Positions 1 through 12,443 of a DNA stretch of 64,000 nucleotides are shown here, piece by piece. The notes under the pieces are model-generated. The model was not told the origin of the DNA and made no database searches. It was given only the letters and a program-made list of their open reading frames with translations. Numbering within the stretch: the stretch's first letter is position 1; each line of letters begins with the position of its first letter. Source of the DNA: Rhizophagus irregularis (taxonomy: Eukaryota > Glomeromycota > Glomeromycetes > Glomerales > Glomeraceae); NCBI RefSeq assembly GCF_026210795.1, contig NC_089446.1:1116001-1180000 (forward strand), read 5' to 3'. The position numbers and the translations under genes were made by a program.

Positions 1-219
1 AGCATTTTTATTATATAAAAATTTCCAAAAAAGGGGGGTGCGTTCAATTTTTAATCCCAAATATTAATTTATTTTTTTATTTTTTTATCATATAGATTTT
101 CGGACTAAAAGTTTACCTGAAAATTATGTATGATTATTATATAATACAATCCAATACTAAAAGTATTTTAACAATTGAGTATATTTATAAGAAATCAAGC
201 TAATTAATATCCTTCTTAG

Positions 220-655
220 GCTTTGGAACTATTTACTTGCTAATAGCATACTGTATTTCTGTCTTTATATCATATTGATAACGAGCAAAATGTGATGGTG
301 TGGGCTATACGTTTATATAAAGCTCACTCAAATAATGATAAGTTTTCAGCAGGATTCACGATCAGTTAAAATACAGACTTATGTAATTCTTATTTAGCTT
401 TTGTGTTGTATCCCCATTCTATTCGAGTACTAACAGTTCAACAATTTCGATACAACAATTTTGGTTCAATTCGACAAACATAAGATTTTTCCAGATATAG
501 TCACTAACTGACCGACCGATCTATTGCAGCAGTTGTAGAAATCAAATTATATTGTACATGGAACGAATCCGTGGAATCTACACCCATGTCTAGGAAGCAA
601 CAAATGTTTACAAAATTATCAAGCCAAGTTCGAATTAAATGTCATAATAATTAAT
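220..655 (+). pseudogene. Decayed Hsp70/HSPA12-like fragment
   Basis: A heavily eroded copy of the H family. Bases 220-239 match the 20-nt micro-exon of H1 (CTTTGGAACTATTTACTTG, giving FGTIYL). Bases 256-290 match the start of exon 3 of H1 and H2. Bases 500-560 match the segment around PNQPIAAVVRG, and bases 600-650 match the last codons (QNYQAKFELN). Most of the NBD is deleted and no continuous reading frame remains. It is closest to H1 and H2, so it probably marks a third member of that tandem group. Confidence 0.6.
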
Positions 656-1530
656 TGTATGATCTTATAATCTTACAATATTTGAATTTTCTTTTGAAAA
701 ATTCTTTATTCATCTAAATTAACAAACTATTAAAAATATCACAACACAAATAAAATTTAATTTGGGTTTTTTAATCCATCCCTAAAATACATTATTTTTT
801 TTAGTTTTAATATGATATCTTCCTATATGATCATTAAGTCATCGTCTATCGATAATCAGCAAGCGCGGATTGGTTTCTTACTCGGAATAAAACCCTAATT
901 TATAAACATCATTTCATTTGTAATTTTTTAAGAAATTTCAAGAAATTAATATTTACTATTTGATTCTAAATAAATATATTACTTTAGACTAGAGAACGGT
1001 AGCCGTAATATTGAATAGGAAAAATCAAACTTAGGTTGAAATTACTAAATTATGGTCTTAATTGAAATAATTAAAATTACATTCATACGTTCTGATTGCT
1101 AGACCTGCATTAAAAAATATACTTGCGAAATAATATTGTCGCGAAAATAAATTCATTTTTTTACCGCTAAATTTACTATATGATACTCCGTGTATAGTGT
1201 CACGTAATTTAAAATAATATCATATGTGAATTAATAATCTACTGTATGTGAAACGTTATCTTTATGTATGACAAGTACCATTATTTCCAAAATATTTTAC
1301 ACTAAAATTTTAAGAATGAAAAATAGAATAATCATCAAATGGGAACAATAAGAAATTCTTGGAGTAATTGTTTTATATATATAAATCACTAAAGAGGAAA
1401 TAAAGAAATTGTAGAACTCTAATTTTTTTTTGGAAAAAACATGTTTTTACCTGTATTAATTTTTGAAAGGATTTTATTGATAAAATTTATTTTTAGATGC
1501 ATGAATGTATATATATATATTTTTTTATAA

Positions 1531-1593
1531 TATATAAATGTAATGGGTTGCATTTTTTATTAGTCTAATATACTTTATCGTTCGTTGAGCATA
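1531..1593 (+). promoter_or_regulatory. Core promoter of H1
   Basis: A TATATAAATG box lies about 60 bp before the ATG, followed by GGGTTGCATTTTTTATTAGT. The same string, slightly changed, precedes H2 (TATATAAATA then CGGTTGCATTATTTACTAGT at 6654-6686). The promoters of this tandem pair are therefore recognisably homologous and differ from those of the array further right. Confidence 0.45.
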
Positions 1594-3691
1594 ATGTCGT
1601 GGACAAATGAAATCCGCGTCGTGATTGGTTTGGGTAAAGTCATAATAATTAAGAAATTGTCATTTTGGTTCTTTATCGCCAAATTAATTAAAAACATTAT
1701 GTATATTTTTTAGACTTTGGAACCACTTATTCGGTAAATAACATAATTCCAACCATCATGTTGCGTCAGAATTGATATGAATAAAAAGGATTTTTTTTTT
1801 GATAGGGATTTTCTTTACATCATATCGAAAATGATGATGTTGGGAATATCCAAGCAAACTCTATATGGCCCGGAGGTATGGGAACATTAAAGACAAATAC
1901 GGTACTTCAATACAAAGCTAACCTTGAAGAGGTTGAATTGTGGGGTTATCCAGCCTTGTATAAGAAACCTAATAAGAAAAAAAAAGATAATGAAATGAAA
2001 CCTGTAGAATTATTTAAATTACATTTGGGTAATTGTTTAGAACAGTTTAAACCAAAATTGCCTGTAGATTTTAAAAAGGCAATTGTCGATTATCTTCGTG
2101 AAATGGGAAAAGTAAAGAATTTACTAAACTTTCAAATATTAAATGCATTAATTTTCATATTTAACTTATCTCAAATTTTACTTTTAAGTGTATTAAAGAA
2201 ACAATTCCTCAATATTGGCCTGGAATCGACTTCATGAATGATGTTCTTTTAGTTCTTACTATACCAGCTGAATATTCGGAAAATGATAAGGCTATAATGA
2301 GAGAATGTACATTTAATGCTGGATTGATAAGCGACAAAAATTCGGAAAGATTGCAATTCACAACTGAACGTATGTTCAATTGATTTATATGTCAATGAAT
2401 TATTATGATATACATGTATATTAAATATATTAATGTTATTATAGCTGAAGCAGCAGCAATCTACTGTATGAATTGCTTAAAGGAATATAAACTTACAGAA
2501 CCCGGAAGTATGTTCACGCTTAAATTTTTGTTCGCAAATTTTAAGTTCTTGACCGTATTTAGTATTAATTAACATTATTCATCCTTGTCTGATCAAGCAA
2601 CTTTCATGGTCGTTGACTGCGGTGGTGGCACAGTAGACTTAACAACTCGTAAATTATTAGAAGAAAATCAACTAGGTGAAGTTACAGAAAGAGCGGGAAA
2701 TTTTTGTGGGAGTACATTCATTGATAAAAAATTCATCGACCTACTTAAGCGTGAAGTTGGAAAATCTGCTGTAGATTTGTTAAGTGATAAGAATTATGGT
2801 CAATTGCAGTACTTAATTCAAGAATTTTGTCAATATGTCAAGATGCCATTCACCGGAAATGATCCAAATTTAAGATATGAAATGAATCTTGAAGAACTTG
2901 CTCCCGTATTATTACAATATGTCACTGGTTCAGAAAAAGATTTGATGGAAGAAAAAGAATGGATATTGGAACTTGACTTTGATACTATTAAATCCATGTT
3001 TGATCCTATTATTGATATAATTATCGAAATGATTCATATTCAACTAAAAAATTCTTCAGGAAAATGTTCTGCAATATTCTTAGTTGGAGGCTTCGGTCAA
3101 TCAAAATATTTACAGAAAAGAATTGAGAAAGAATTTAGTCAATTGGTAGAAAATATCTCGATTCCGAACCAACCTATCGCAGCAGTCGTACGTGGCGCAG
3201 CAATCTACGGTAAAAGTTTACTTGAGTCAAGAAATTATAAGAACACGAATAATTTAAAATGCGTCATTGCAACTCGCATATTAAATCATACTTTTGGAGC
3301 GAAAGAAACTGCTAGATGGCAAACTGGAGATCCACCAGACCGAATTACAATTTTTGGAAAAATTCATAAATTTCGCCGTATCGTAGAACGTAAAACTGAA
3401 GCTACAATTGATCAAGAATTTGTATTTAAAGATCTTTATCCTATCACTCCATTTCAAACAAAAATGAAATTTGAGATATATTATACAAAAGCACAGAATG
3501 CCGCTTATTGTGATGAACCTGGTGTGAAGTTGCTTGGGAGTTTACTAATTGACCTTCCCGATGTTCATTTAGGATTTAATAGACCCTGTACATTTTGCAT
3601 ATCATTTGGTGATATGGAAATTAAAGTTAGGGCTTTTAATCAAACAAATGGACAAAATTATGAAACTAAGTTTGAATTAAATAATTATTAA
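1594..3691 (+). CDS. H1: HSPA12-like Hsp70-family ATPase
   Basis: Six exons are inferred: 1594-1633, 1714-1733, 1806-2111, 2189-2369, 2445-2507, 2598-3691, total 1704 nt (567 aa). All introns are GT..AG. Exon 1 gives MSWTNEIRVVIGL; the 20-nt exon 2 completes the phosphate-1 loop DFGTTYS. Exon 3 carries the WGYPAL block and a lysine-rich patch. The exon 4/5 junction splits the Pro codon of TEPEAAAIYC. Exon 6 holds DCGGGTVDLTT (phosphate 2), LVGGFGQSKYLQ (adenosine site) and a C-terminal beta-rich region ending in NGQNYETKFELNNY. Motif order matches Hsp70 NBDs; the DCGGGTVDLT form is typical of HSPA12 rather than canonical Hsp70. No signal peptide or membrane segment is visible, so it is probably cytosolic. 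Substrate unknown. H2 is its nearest relative here. Confidence 0.85.
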
Positions 3692-5100
3692 ATTATTTGA
3701 TTGTCTCAAAAAGAAATTGTATTTATATCAAATTTTTATTACTATTGTACTATATTTTCAATACTAAATAAATAAATTATTTCTCATGTTATAATTCACA
3801 TTAATACATTAATAGAAATCGTCTTATTCATTATAAGATACAAAGTTTGCTTATGATACAGTACTAAAAAAGAAAAATTATAATGGCAGCAAAAACCATT
3901 AACTCGAAAAAAATTTTATGTATCGAATTGAAATAGTAACAACAAAAAAAAATCCTTAACGCAATCGTTAGTTATCTTATCAATATGTCCAAATGATTAC
4001 ACGAACGATTGTTGTTTAACGTGCTGTGGGCGAATCAGGATTTTTATATTACTAATCAATTTTTTATTTTAAAAAAATGGATTTTTTTGTCATGAGATAA
4101 ATGGAAGCGCGTTACTTTATTATATAATAATCATTGTAATTAATGCTTCTATGATAGAAGTCGCAATAAAAATAACATCTTAAGTATGAAAATTTTAAAA
4201 CAGCTTATTGAATTTGTTTTCCGGTTATTAATATGAGACCGACCTAGATAAGCGAAGATTTCCTGTCACATATGATTAATATAATCAACGCGAAAAATTA
4301 TGATTAATGCGACGAGATTGAAGTATATATACATTATACAAAATCCCATCATTTTGCAAAGTGTTGATAATTCATAATTCTCGTTTATTGACATTCGGGT
4401 TTTTCACTTTAGCGGTTCGATTTGATATTGGGTATTCATGGAAGGGAAATTGAACTGTGTCCTATGATCAATAAGTATGTGTAAATAATATCTCAACATT
4501 AAGGAATTGATACCCCAACCCTTAGATCTAAGAATTTTTTGGACGAAGTTACTAACTGTAATCATACGTAAGACATTTTAACAACCTTGATAACGAGAGA
4601 CATCACAAAAAGGGCGAGATTTTCATTCATATTGAGTGGAATATTTTTGTTATTATTAGGACTATGACAACCCGCTAACGCAAAGTGTTTAATAAAGAAA
4701 TCTAAGAGCAAATACTTTGACCAACGTGATCAACGATCAACATTCGTGTAATGGCGCGTAATGATTAATTGATTATAGCGCGTAAACAATCTTACATCAA
4801 TGACTCAATATATATTTTAATGATTTTCCCATGAGAAATAAATCGCTTTTTTTTTCTCTGTCTTCAAAATTTTTTTTCCTTTTAATATTATTTCTTTTAA
4901 TATAATATTTATTATTTCTTTAATATTTATCATTTCCTTCAATATTCATCATTTTTCTTTTAATATTTATTATAACTTTCTCAAACTTATATTTTATATA
5001 CAAGACTTTTATTCTTATTCATTTTTTAAAAAAAGCCTTAGAAGACTTCTACTTAACATTAAACAATGTAGATAAATTTCTTGGGCTTTTTATTATTTTG
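3692..5100. other. Intergenic, AT-rich, no gene seen
   Basis: No exon-like stretch or family match was found. T-rich runs occur at 4850-4990. GCGCGT words recur near 4752-4790 (GGCGCGTAATGATTAATTG, then AGCGCGTAAAC), but no clear repeat structure was resolved. Confidence 0.5.
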
Positions 5101-5450
5101 GTAAGTGGAAATGACTAAGCTGGGATGTATAAGGGATTTGTGCACCTAGAGTGCTTTGGTTATCCTCCTCTTCTAGAAGTCTGGTTACCTTAATGAGAAA
5201 AATAATGGAAAAACAATAACGTCTCAAGCTATGTCGCAGACTTCTGTATGTGGGGCCCTTCCCTTTGGTGGTGGGTCTTATGTCTTATTATCAATGTGAC
5301 AGTACCTCTGCACGAGTTTGATCACTCACGATATATCGTTAATGTCAGTTGATAGTAGGCATGGGGGCTTGAATCTGTCTTTTCTACAAAGCTTACTTAG
5401 AGTACTCGAGTCTTCTAACATATTTTTTTACCATATGTTCTATTTTTTAG
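5101..5450 (+). repeat. Intron-like duplicated element, copy 1
   Basis: A 350-bp block that recurs 59 bp downstream at about 96% identity (visual estimate). It begins GTAAGTGG, ends CTATTTTTTAG, and has TTCTAAC about 35 bp before the terminal AG, so its edges look like a spliceosomal intron with a branch site. The interior is richer in G and C than its surroundings (for example TGTGGGGCCCTTCCC). No open frame crosses it. Alternatives: a short interspersed element or a small non-coding RNA gene. Confidence 0.6.
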
Positions 5451-5509
5451 ATTCCATGATTTACATAAAGTTTTTAAATCTTCTTGACTATTAGTTTTTT
5501 ACTAATTTG

Positions 5510-5856
5510 GTAAGTGGAAATGACTAAGCTGGGATGTATAAGGGATTTGTGCACCTAGAGTGCTTTGGTTATCCTCCTCTTCTAGAAGTTTGGTTACCTT
5601 AATGAGAAAAATAATGGAAACATAATAATATCTCAAGCTATGTCGCAGACTTCTGTATGTGGGGCCCTTCCCTTTGGTGGTGGGTCTCATGTCTTATTAT
5701 CAATATGACAGTACCTCTGCACGAGTTTGATCACTCACGATATATCGTTAATGTCAGTTGATAGTAGGCATGGGGGCTTGAATCTGTCTTTTCTACAAAG
5801 CTTACTTAGAGTACTCGAGTCTTCTAATATATTTTACCATATATTTTATTTTTTAG
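5510..5856 (+). repeat. Intron-like duplicated element, copy 2
   Basis: Second, 347-bp copy, again starting GTAAGTGGAAATGAC and ending TTATTTTTTAG, with TTCTAAT near the 3' end in place of TTCTAAC. About a dozen substitutions and small length changes separate it from copy 1. The 59-bp spacer (5451-5509) has no convincing coding frame. Both copies have TTTG immediately before and ATT immediately after. Confidence 0.6.
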
Positions 5857-6650
5857 ATTACTAAATAACCTAATAAGAAAGTCTTGGAAATCTTTTTAAA
5901 TTTGAGAATGGTTTTTTTTTATAAAAAATAAATTCCGGTTAAATTTCATTTTTTAAAAAAATGAATTTTATTATTGAAATAATGTGAGATTTTTTTTCAC
6001 AATTTGTGCTTTATTAATATATTTTGTAAAAGTACTTCAAAAGAATATATCAAAGTAGGTAGATCAATTAGGTATTATGTCAACAAGTCATGTAACGATT
6101 AATTTTTAAAGAAATAAAATAAATTTTGCAAGACAATTATATTTTATCGCTATCAAATGGATTTCGCGAGTTATTGTGCAAGCAATATTAAAAACTAATA
6201 TTAATTTGCCTCTCATTGAAAGGCTCTTGATTACTTATAATAAAAATTCTGCTTATCTTTATAAACTCGTACATTGCAATATTCAAAACTTTTTTATTCA
6301 AAAGCAACTACTTATTAACACGTGATTAGTTTTGTACAAACGTAAGTTTTTTAATTATCTAATTAATTATTCCTCAATTATGTAAAATCTTGCACTTTTT
6401 TTTTTATTAAAAGACCATTGTTTCCATTTTTAGAACATTTATGAATGAAAATGTGCACATTATTATATATAGGTCCAATGAATAAACTTATTAAAAGTTC
6501 TTAAAGTAATTTGATTTTCATATGTAAATAATAGAAAAAAGAAACAAAGAAGTCGAATTTTATTAAAGTTTATTACTTATATTTATATTAATTAGTGAAT
6601 GATTTTATTTCTAATTTTGTGATTTCATATATACAAAATAATATTACACG
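5857..6650. other. Intergenic, no gene seen
   Basis: AT-rich sequence between the duplicated element and the H2 promoter. No family fragments or RNA genes were recognised. Confidence 0.5.
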
Positions 6651-6704
6651 ATTTATATAAATACAATCGGTTGCATTATTTACTAGTTTAATATGTTGGA
6701 CGTA

Positions 6705-8835
6705 ATGGCAAACGATATTCGCGTTGTGGTTGGTTTAGGTAAAGCATAATATTAAGAAATTGGTATTCTAATACCGTTTTTTAATGCCAAATTAATTAAT
6801 TGCATTATATAATCCGTAGATTTTGGAATCATTTATTCGGTAAATAATATACTTTCGTCATGTTACGTTAGAATTGATTACTATATGAAAGAATTTTTCT
6901 TTTTGATAGGGATTTTCTTTATATCATGTTGAAGAATACGATATCGCGAAAATTGTAACAAATACTGAATGGCCTGGAAAGGGAGGGAAACACAAAACGA
7001 ATACAGCACTTCGATATGATGATGACTTTGAATTGATTGAATTTTGGGGTCATCCGGCCTTGTTTAAGAAAAGTAGAGATGATAACAAAACAATAGGATT
7101 ATTTAAACTGTATTTAGGTAATTGTTTAGTAAAGTTCAAACCAACGTTGCCGGAACCATTAACATATAGAAAAGCGATTACTGATTACCTTTATGAAATG
7201 GGAAAGGTAAATAAATAATCGGATTATTTGAATGTTAAATAATCTATTTTAGCTTTAATATTCTCTAATTTTATTTATTTTAATTAATAAAGTTGATTAA
7301 AGAAACAATTCCTAAACACTGGTCTGGAATTGACTTTATGGAACATGTTCTTTTGGTTCTTACTGTACCAGATGAATATTCAGAAAATGATATAGCTATA
7401 TTGAGAGAATGTATATTCAATGCTGGGCTAATTAGTGACAAACGTTCTGAAAGATTGCAATTTACAACTGAACGTATGTTTAACGTTAATTTGTTTATAC
7501 TAGTGATTTTTACGATAATAAATATTAAATGTATTAATATGGAGAAATATTAATATAGTAGAAGCCGTAGCAATTTACTGTATGTATAGTAGCTTAAGAG
7601 AACACAGACTTAAAGAACCTGGAAGTAAGTTTTATATTTGTAAATTATGTTTAACATTTAAAATTTTCGTTATATTATTATTGTTTGCTAAATATTCATT
7701 CTTTGATAAAGCAACTTTTATGATCGTCGACTGCGGCGATGATACAGTGGATTTAGAACTATTAGGAACATATCAATTAAGTGAAATTACTGAACGAGCT
7801 AGATACCTTTGTAGTACTTTTATTGATAAAGAATTTATTGAACTACTTAAACGTGAAGTTGGAAATTCAGCTATTGATTTGTTTAGTGATAAGAATTATG
7901 GTCAATTGCGATATTTAGTTTATGAATTCTGTCAAAATGTTAAGTTACCATTCAGTGGAAACAATCCATATTTTAGTTACGAAATTGATCTTGAAAATAT
8001 TGCTCCTGCGTTATTAAAATATGTTACTGGTTCAAAGAGGGATTTGATGGAAGAAAAAGAATGGATGATTACACTTGATTTTGATACTGTTAAAGCCATG
8101 TTTGATCCTATTATTGATAGAATTATCGAAATGATTCGGATTCAGCTCGATAATTCTAAAAATTGTTCAGCAATATTCTTAGTTGGAGGTTTCGGTAAAT
8201 CCAAATATTTACAGAAAAGAGTCGATGAAGTATTTAGCAAATCGGTAGAAAATATCTCGATTCCGAATCAACCTGTCACAGCAGTTTCACGTGGCGCAAC
8301 AATATACGGGAAAGGGTTATTAGAATCAAGAAATTTGAATAATGTAAAATATGTTATCCCAACTCGCGTATTGATATATACGTTTGGAGTAAAAATATCT
8401 CCTTTATGTGAATATGGAGATCCGCTAGATCGACTCACGAGCGATGGGAGAATTCATAAATTTCGTCGTATTGTAGAACGTAATACTGAAATTACAATTG
8501 ATCAAGAATTTATAGTTGAGAACTTAGTTCCCATTCATCCGGATCAAACAAAAATGAGCTTTGAGATATACTATACAAAAGAACAGAATGCGGTTTATTG
8601 TGATGAACCTGGCATGAAGTTGGCTGGAAGTCTACTCATTGACATTCCCGACGTGCATTTAGGAACTAATAGACCTTGTACATTTTGCTTATCATTTGGT
8701 GATATGGAAATTAAAGCTAAAGCTTTTAACAAATTAAATGGGCAAAATTATCAAACCAAATTTGAAAATACACACTCATCACGCGTTATTTGGATCACGC
8801 CAAAAGTCAAATGTTTATACGTCGAACCGTTATAA
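6705..8835 (+). CDS. H2: HSPA12-like protein with altered nucleotide-binding loops
   Basis: Six exons mirror H1: 6705-6738, 6820-6839, 6910-7206, 7293-7473, 7559-7624, 7712-8835 (1722 nt, 573 aa). An in-frame ATG at 6693 would add four residues; 6705 fits the family better. The frame is open throughout, but key sites differ: the phosphate-1 loop reads DFGIIYS (both Thr to Ile), the phosphate-2 loop reads DCGDDTVDLE (two Gly to Asp), and the linker reads TELEAVAIYC instead of TEPEAAAIYC. The adenosine motif LVGGFGKSKYLQ and the C-terminal beta-rich region are well kept. ATP binding or hydrolysis is probably lost, so this is either a pseudo-ATPase or an early pseudogene. The last 22 residues are unrelated to the family, apparently because new DNA joined the gene at about 8770. 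Confidence 0.7.
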
Positions 8836-8945
8836 TAAGTCGTTAACTCTGCGTTAGCTACTGGACCAACCAACTTATAGTAAACAGATGGATTCGTGTT
8901 TTAGGTGCAGCTTCAATAATTCGAGATTCGATCCTTTGAAATTTT
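8770..8945 (+). repeat. Possible short insertion at the 3' end of H2
   Basis: From about 8770 the similarity to H1 stops inside the FELN codons. The new sequence has a pol III B-box-like word (GAGATTCGATCC, 8926-8937) preceded by GTTAGCTACTGGACC (8856-8870), which loosely resembles an A box. This would fit a tRNA-derived SINE, but no second copy is seen here and the ends are undefined. Confidence 0.25.
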
Positions 8946-9109
8946 CTTTTTTTATATCACTGAATTAATTATATGTAAATCGTATAGTTTCATTATAATA
9001 ATGGATGTCTTTTAACATATTTCAATCATACTTATAAGAGATTTCAACTAGTTAGTATCTTTTCCATATTTAATATCTGTAATAATAAAATTACAAGCAT
9101 AAAAAAATT

Positions 9110-9345
9110 AACATGTTTAATTGCAAATTGCCAGCATTGAATATACACTTTTTATTATTCCTAAATATTCGGCTGGTACAGTATATAGGAATAGCTTCTT
9201 TAATCAACTTATCATTTATCAATTAAAAATAAATGAACTCGTGATTATTTTAATGTATTTATTTAATATATAAAATCCGATTATAATCAATAATTGCTAA
9301 CTTTGGTTTAAATGTTTCTAAAGGTTTACATGTCAATTAACATTG
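9110..9345 (-). pseudogene. Decayed H-family fragment (exons 3-4)
   Basis: On the minus strand the sequence reads pieces like CKPLETFKPKL..IDY, then KLIKEAIP, then TVPAEYL and CIFNAG, matching the end of exon 3 and exon 4 of H1 and H2 with internal deletions. The intron position before KLIKE is still recognisable. Non-functional. Confidence 0.55.
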
Positions 9346-9589
9346 TATTGATTAATAAATATTTTTCAAAGTTATTTTACTTATTTATTTACAAACTTTG
9401 TTTTCGTCCATGACTCACTGATTTTTGTCTCTGACTTGGTGAAGTCACCGAACGAGAAGGAGACTTTTGCAAAAGCATGCTCGTCAATAAAAAAATCTTA
9501 GAACTTAAATGTAAATTTAAAATATTCAACTATGCTGGTATAATAATAAGTAATATAACTGAAGTGAATGAACTTCAATTGGTACGAAA

Positions 9590-9695
9590 TTTCCATTAAT
9601 CTTCTGCATCTAGACCTTATATACTTTCTTATTATTTTATTATTTGGTAATATGGAATTAAAGCTAGGCTTTATAATACAAGTAATCATACTGCA
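9590..9695 (+). pseudogene. Decayed H-family C-terminal fragment
   Basis: Plus-strand similarity to the H1/H2 segment LPDVHLGxNRPCTFCxSFGDMEIK: CTAGACCTTATATACTTTC followed by TTTGGTAATATGGAATTAAAGC. Opposite in strand to the neighbouring fragment at 9110-9345, so the copies were rearranged. Confidence 0.4.
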
Positions 9696-9996
9696 AATTT
9701 TTTGTCATGATTTATATTTATTTGTCTAATATCATTGAAGTAATTTCACAGGTTCACAGGTCAAAAACAGTGCCTAGGATGCGTGTTTATGTAATAGAAG
9801 GTTTAATTCTTAGGTTGATATCTATGAAGTCTGGTAATAAATTATAAAATTATCCATTATTAAATTAATATTCATTCTAAAGGCTATAAATATGGCCTTA
9901 ATTTTTTAAAATGTCAAAGTTTGTTAAACGTATATTTTATTAAATTTCATAAAAAATGAAAATATTTGTCATCAAATATAATAAATTCTATAATTA
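9696..9996. other. Intergenic, nothing recognised
   Basis: AT-rich 3' flank of H3. No gene or repeat was supported. Confidence 0.4.
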
Positions 9997-12238
9997 TTAT
10001 TCACATTTAAATGAAACATGGTATTTGGCACCAGTTTTTTGATTTTCAGCAGTAGCTAAAATTTCAACAGATCCGAAAGATAAAGTAAATAAAATTGTTG
10101 TGTCTTCCATGTCTTCAATATTTTCATTCTTTGGTAATTCAATCTCCCAATTACGAAGTAAACTCACTCCAGGATCATTACAAAATTTTGCACCGGTATT
10201 TTTTGTAACGTACATATTAAAACCAATTTTTTGTTGCATTATTGAACATGGTTCAAATGCTTTAATAACTTTTTTATTTGCTGGAACTTGTTCACCTCGT
10301 TTTGCGAGTGCGTCAAAAATTATAGTTAAACCATTTGGAAATTTCTCTGACGCTGGATCATCTGGTTTGGATGGTCGCGCAATATCGGTTCCTATAATTA
10401 AAAGCTTTAGATTTTTTATGATAATGCATATAAATAAATAATTAGAAAATTTTGTTATACCGTATGTTCGCTTTAAGACACGATTCATAACCCTATCTTC
10501 ATGAAGTCCAAACTGAACTCCACCTTTAATGATGGCAATTATAGGATGTATTGGTACAGAAATATTCGGAACAATTTTACTAAATTCCTGTTTAATTCTA
10601 GCTTGTAAGTATTTAGATTCACTAAATCCACCAGTTAACATCAGAGCAGAACATTTTTTATTACTCTTTTCTAGTTGTCCTCTTATCAACCGAATAATTC
10701 TTCCTATAACTGGATCAACCATCGCTTTAATATCTTCGAAATCAATTTCTATCGACCAATCGGATTCTTCTAACCGATTTTTCTCTTCTCCAGTAACATA
10801 CTGTTTTATTAATTTATAATCATCTAAATCTATATCATAAGTCTGAAAATCTGACTGTTGTCCTGTAAATGGGATTTTAACCCGTCTACAAAATTCTTGC
10901 ACTATATATTGCAATAGACTATAATGGTCTTTTTTTAAGATTTCAATTACAGATTTTCCTAATTTACGACTTAGAAATTTTACAAATTCTTGATCTATGA
11001 AACTTGATCCACAGTTATCTCCCGTACGTTCTGTTACTTCACTCATCTTATTGCCATCCAATAATTGTCGTGTTGTTAAGTCTACCGTGCCACCACCACA
11101 ATCAACAATCATAAACGATGCTGTTATATTGCAAAATAATTTATTTAATAGAGAATCACGTAATTATTTAACAAGATTTATTTTTTATCATACCTCCTGT
11201 GCTTAAATTATATTGTCCTTTCATAGAATTCAAACAATATATCGCAGCAGCTTCAGCTATTTTTCAAAAAAAAAAATAAAAAATGATTTAATAATTTCCA
11301 AGTTATTAGAAAGTTGTATATGAATTACATACGTTCTGTCGTAAATTTTAAGTTTCTACTAAACCTGTCTTTTGTCAGTCCTGCATAAAAAGCACATTCA
11401 CGCATAGTTGAGATTGCATCATCATCAAACTCTGCCGGTATCTTTGGTAAATGATTAATAGAAAAAGATAATATTAATTAATAAAAATTTCGAATTTTTT
11501 ACAAATGAAAACAAATATAAGAAATACCGTAAGTATAATTAAAACTTGTCTATAAAAATCCAAATTTTGCCAATTACGAGCACAACTATTTTTAATCATT
11601 TCAACCAATTTTTTTAAGTAGTCTGTGATAACTTTCTTAAAGTCCAATCCTTCGGGTAAAAAAGGTTTTTCATTTGACAACTCCTTTATTAAATGTAATT
11701 TAAATAATTCGATAGGTTTTGATGGATCAGAAATTTTTTTTTTATTTGATGGTTTTTCTGCTAAGGCAGGAAACCCCCAAGATTTTACAATGGTGTACGA
11801 TTCATCTTCATATTTTATAACGGTTGGGGTTTTATAATGAGGTTCTAATTCATTCCAGTCTTCTTGTACAATTATATCTTCTGGGTTGGACTTGTGAGCA
11901 CAAGCATAGCCCTATTTAATTGAGAATTTTGATTCATTACATAAGATTTAACATAATTGTTATCTTGGTTAGTTATCTAGTTATCTCGTATTATTATGCA
12001 CTGGCATAATTAACGAGATTTTATTATGAACAATCCTTTCAAACCGATAATATTATTATTGAATGACTATTTATTATGTAAAAATCTTACAGAATAAGTT
12101 GTTCCAAAGTCTGTCAAGTATTATATTGAAAAAAATTAAGAAATTATAGTTTATTTAATAAAATTTGAATTTTCAATAAGTAATAACAAACATACCAATG
12201 GATACTACAACTCGAATGTCATCATTCAAAAGAGACAT
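9997..12238 (-). CDS. H3: HSPA12-like Hsp70-family ATPase (seven exons)
   Basis: Minus-strand exons: 12238-12196, 12110-12091, 11911-11528, 11441-11333, 11256-11194, 11120-10461, 10391-9997 (1674 nt, 557 aa), all GT..AG. N-terminus MSLLNDDIRVVVSI, then the 20-nt micro-exon giving DFGTTYS. Later motifs: WGFPALAEKP, an ILT/IPAEFDDDA junction at a phase-0 intron, TEPEAAAIYC, DCGGGTVDLTT, and LTGGFSESKYLQ as adenosine site. The C-terminal beta region ends TGAKYHVSFKCE. An intron inside TYG|TDI (10392-10460) is shared with H11 and H13 but absent from the array genes, so H3 belongs to the intron-rich branch. An exon 6/7 read-through without splicing stays open but inserts a hydrophobic stretch unlike any relative. 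Sequence-level ATPase residues look intact. Confidence 0.83.
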
Positions 12239-12426
12239 TTTCCTTCGAAATTATTTATTTCTTTCGTACACCTGAAAAGTTTAATAAAATTAATGAACAG
12301 TTGCAGATCAGATAATCAAAAATTATTTAAATTATATATGTACTGTATAAAGAATGATCATTACTATTTAAAAGTAACTGTGTATGATAAAAAAATTTTC
12401 TTGTTTTCTTGATAAGGGCAATTAAA

Positions 12427-12443
12427 AGCAATTTAGGTTAGCT
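12427..12443 (+). promoter_or_regulatory. Upstream AGCAATTTAGGTTAGCT element
   Basis: Copy of the element found before the array H genes (also 18994, 24182, 30132, 34495, 38000). Here it precedes a broken H copy, which shows that the promoter was duplicated with the gene. Confidence 0.5.

Noticed and set aside
5502-5690. 62-codon minus-strand frame in the duplicated element
   Set aside because: Not preserved as a sensible protein and crosses the element edge; chance frame.
9743-9835. Possible tRNA or SINE around GGTTTAATTC
   Set aside because: Only a loose B-box match; no cloverleaf or second copy.
10100-10819. Plus-strand frames across H3
   Set aside because: Antisense shadows of H3 exons.
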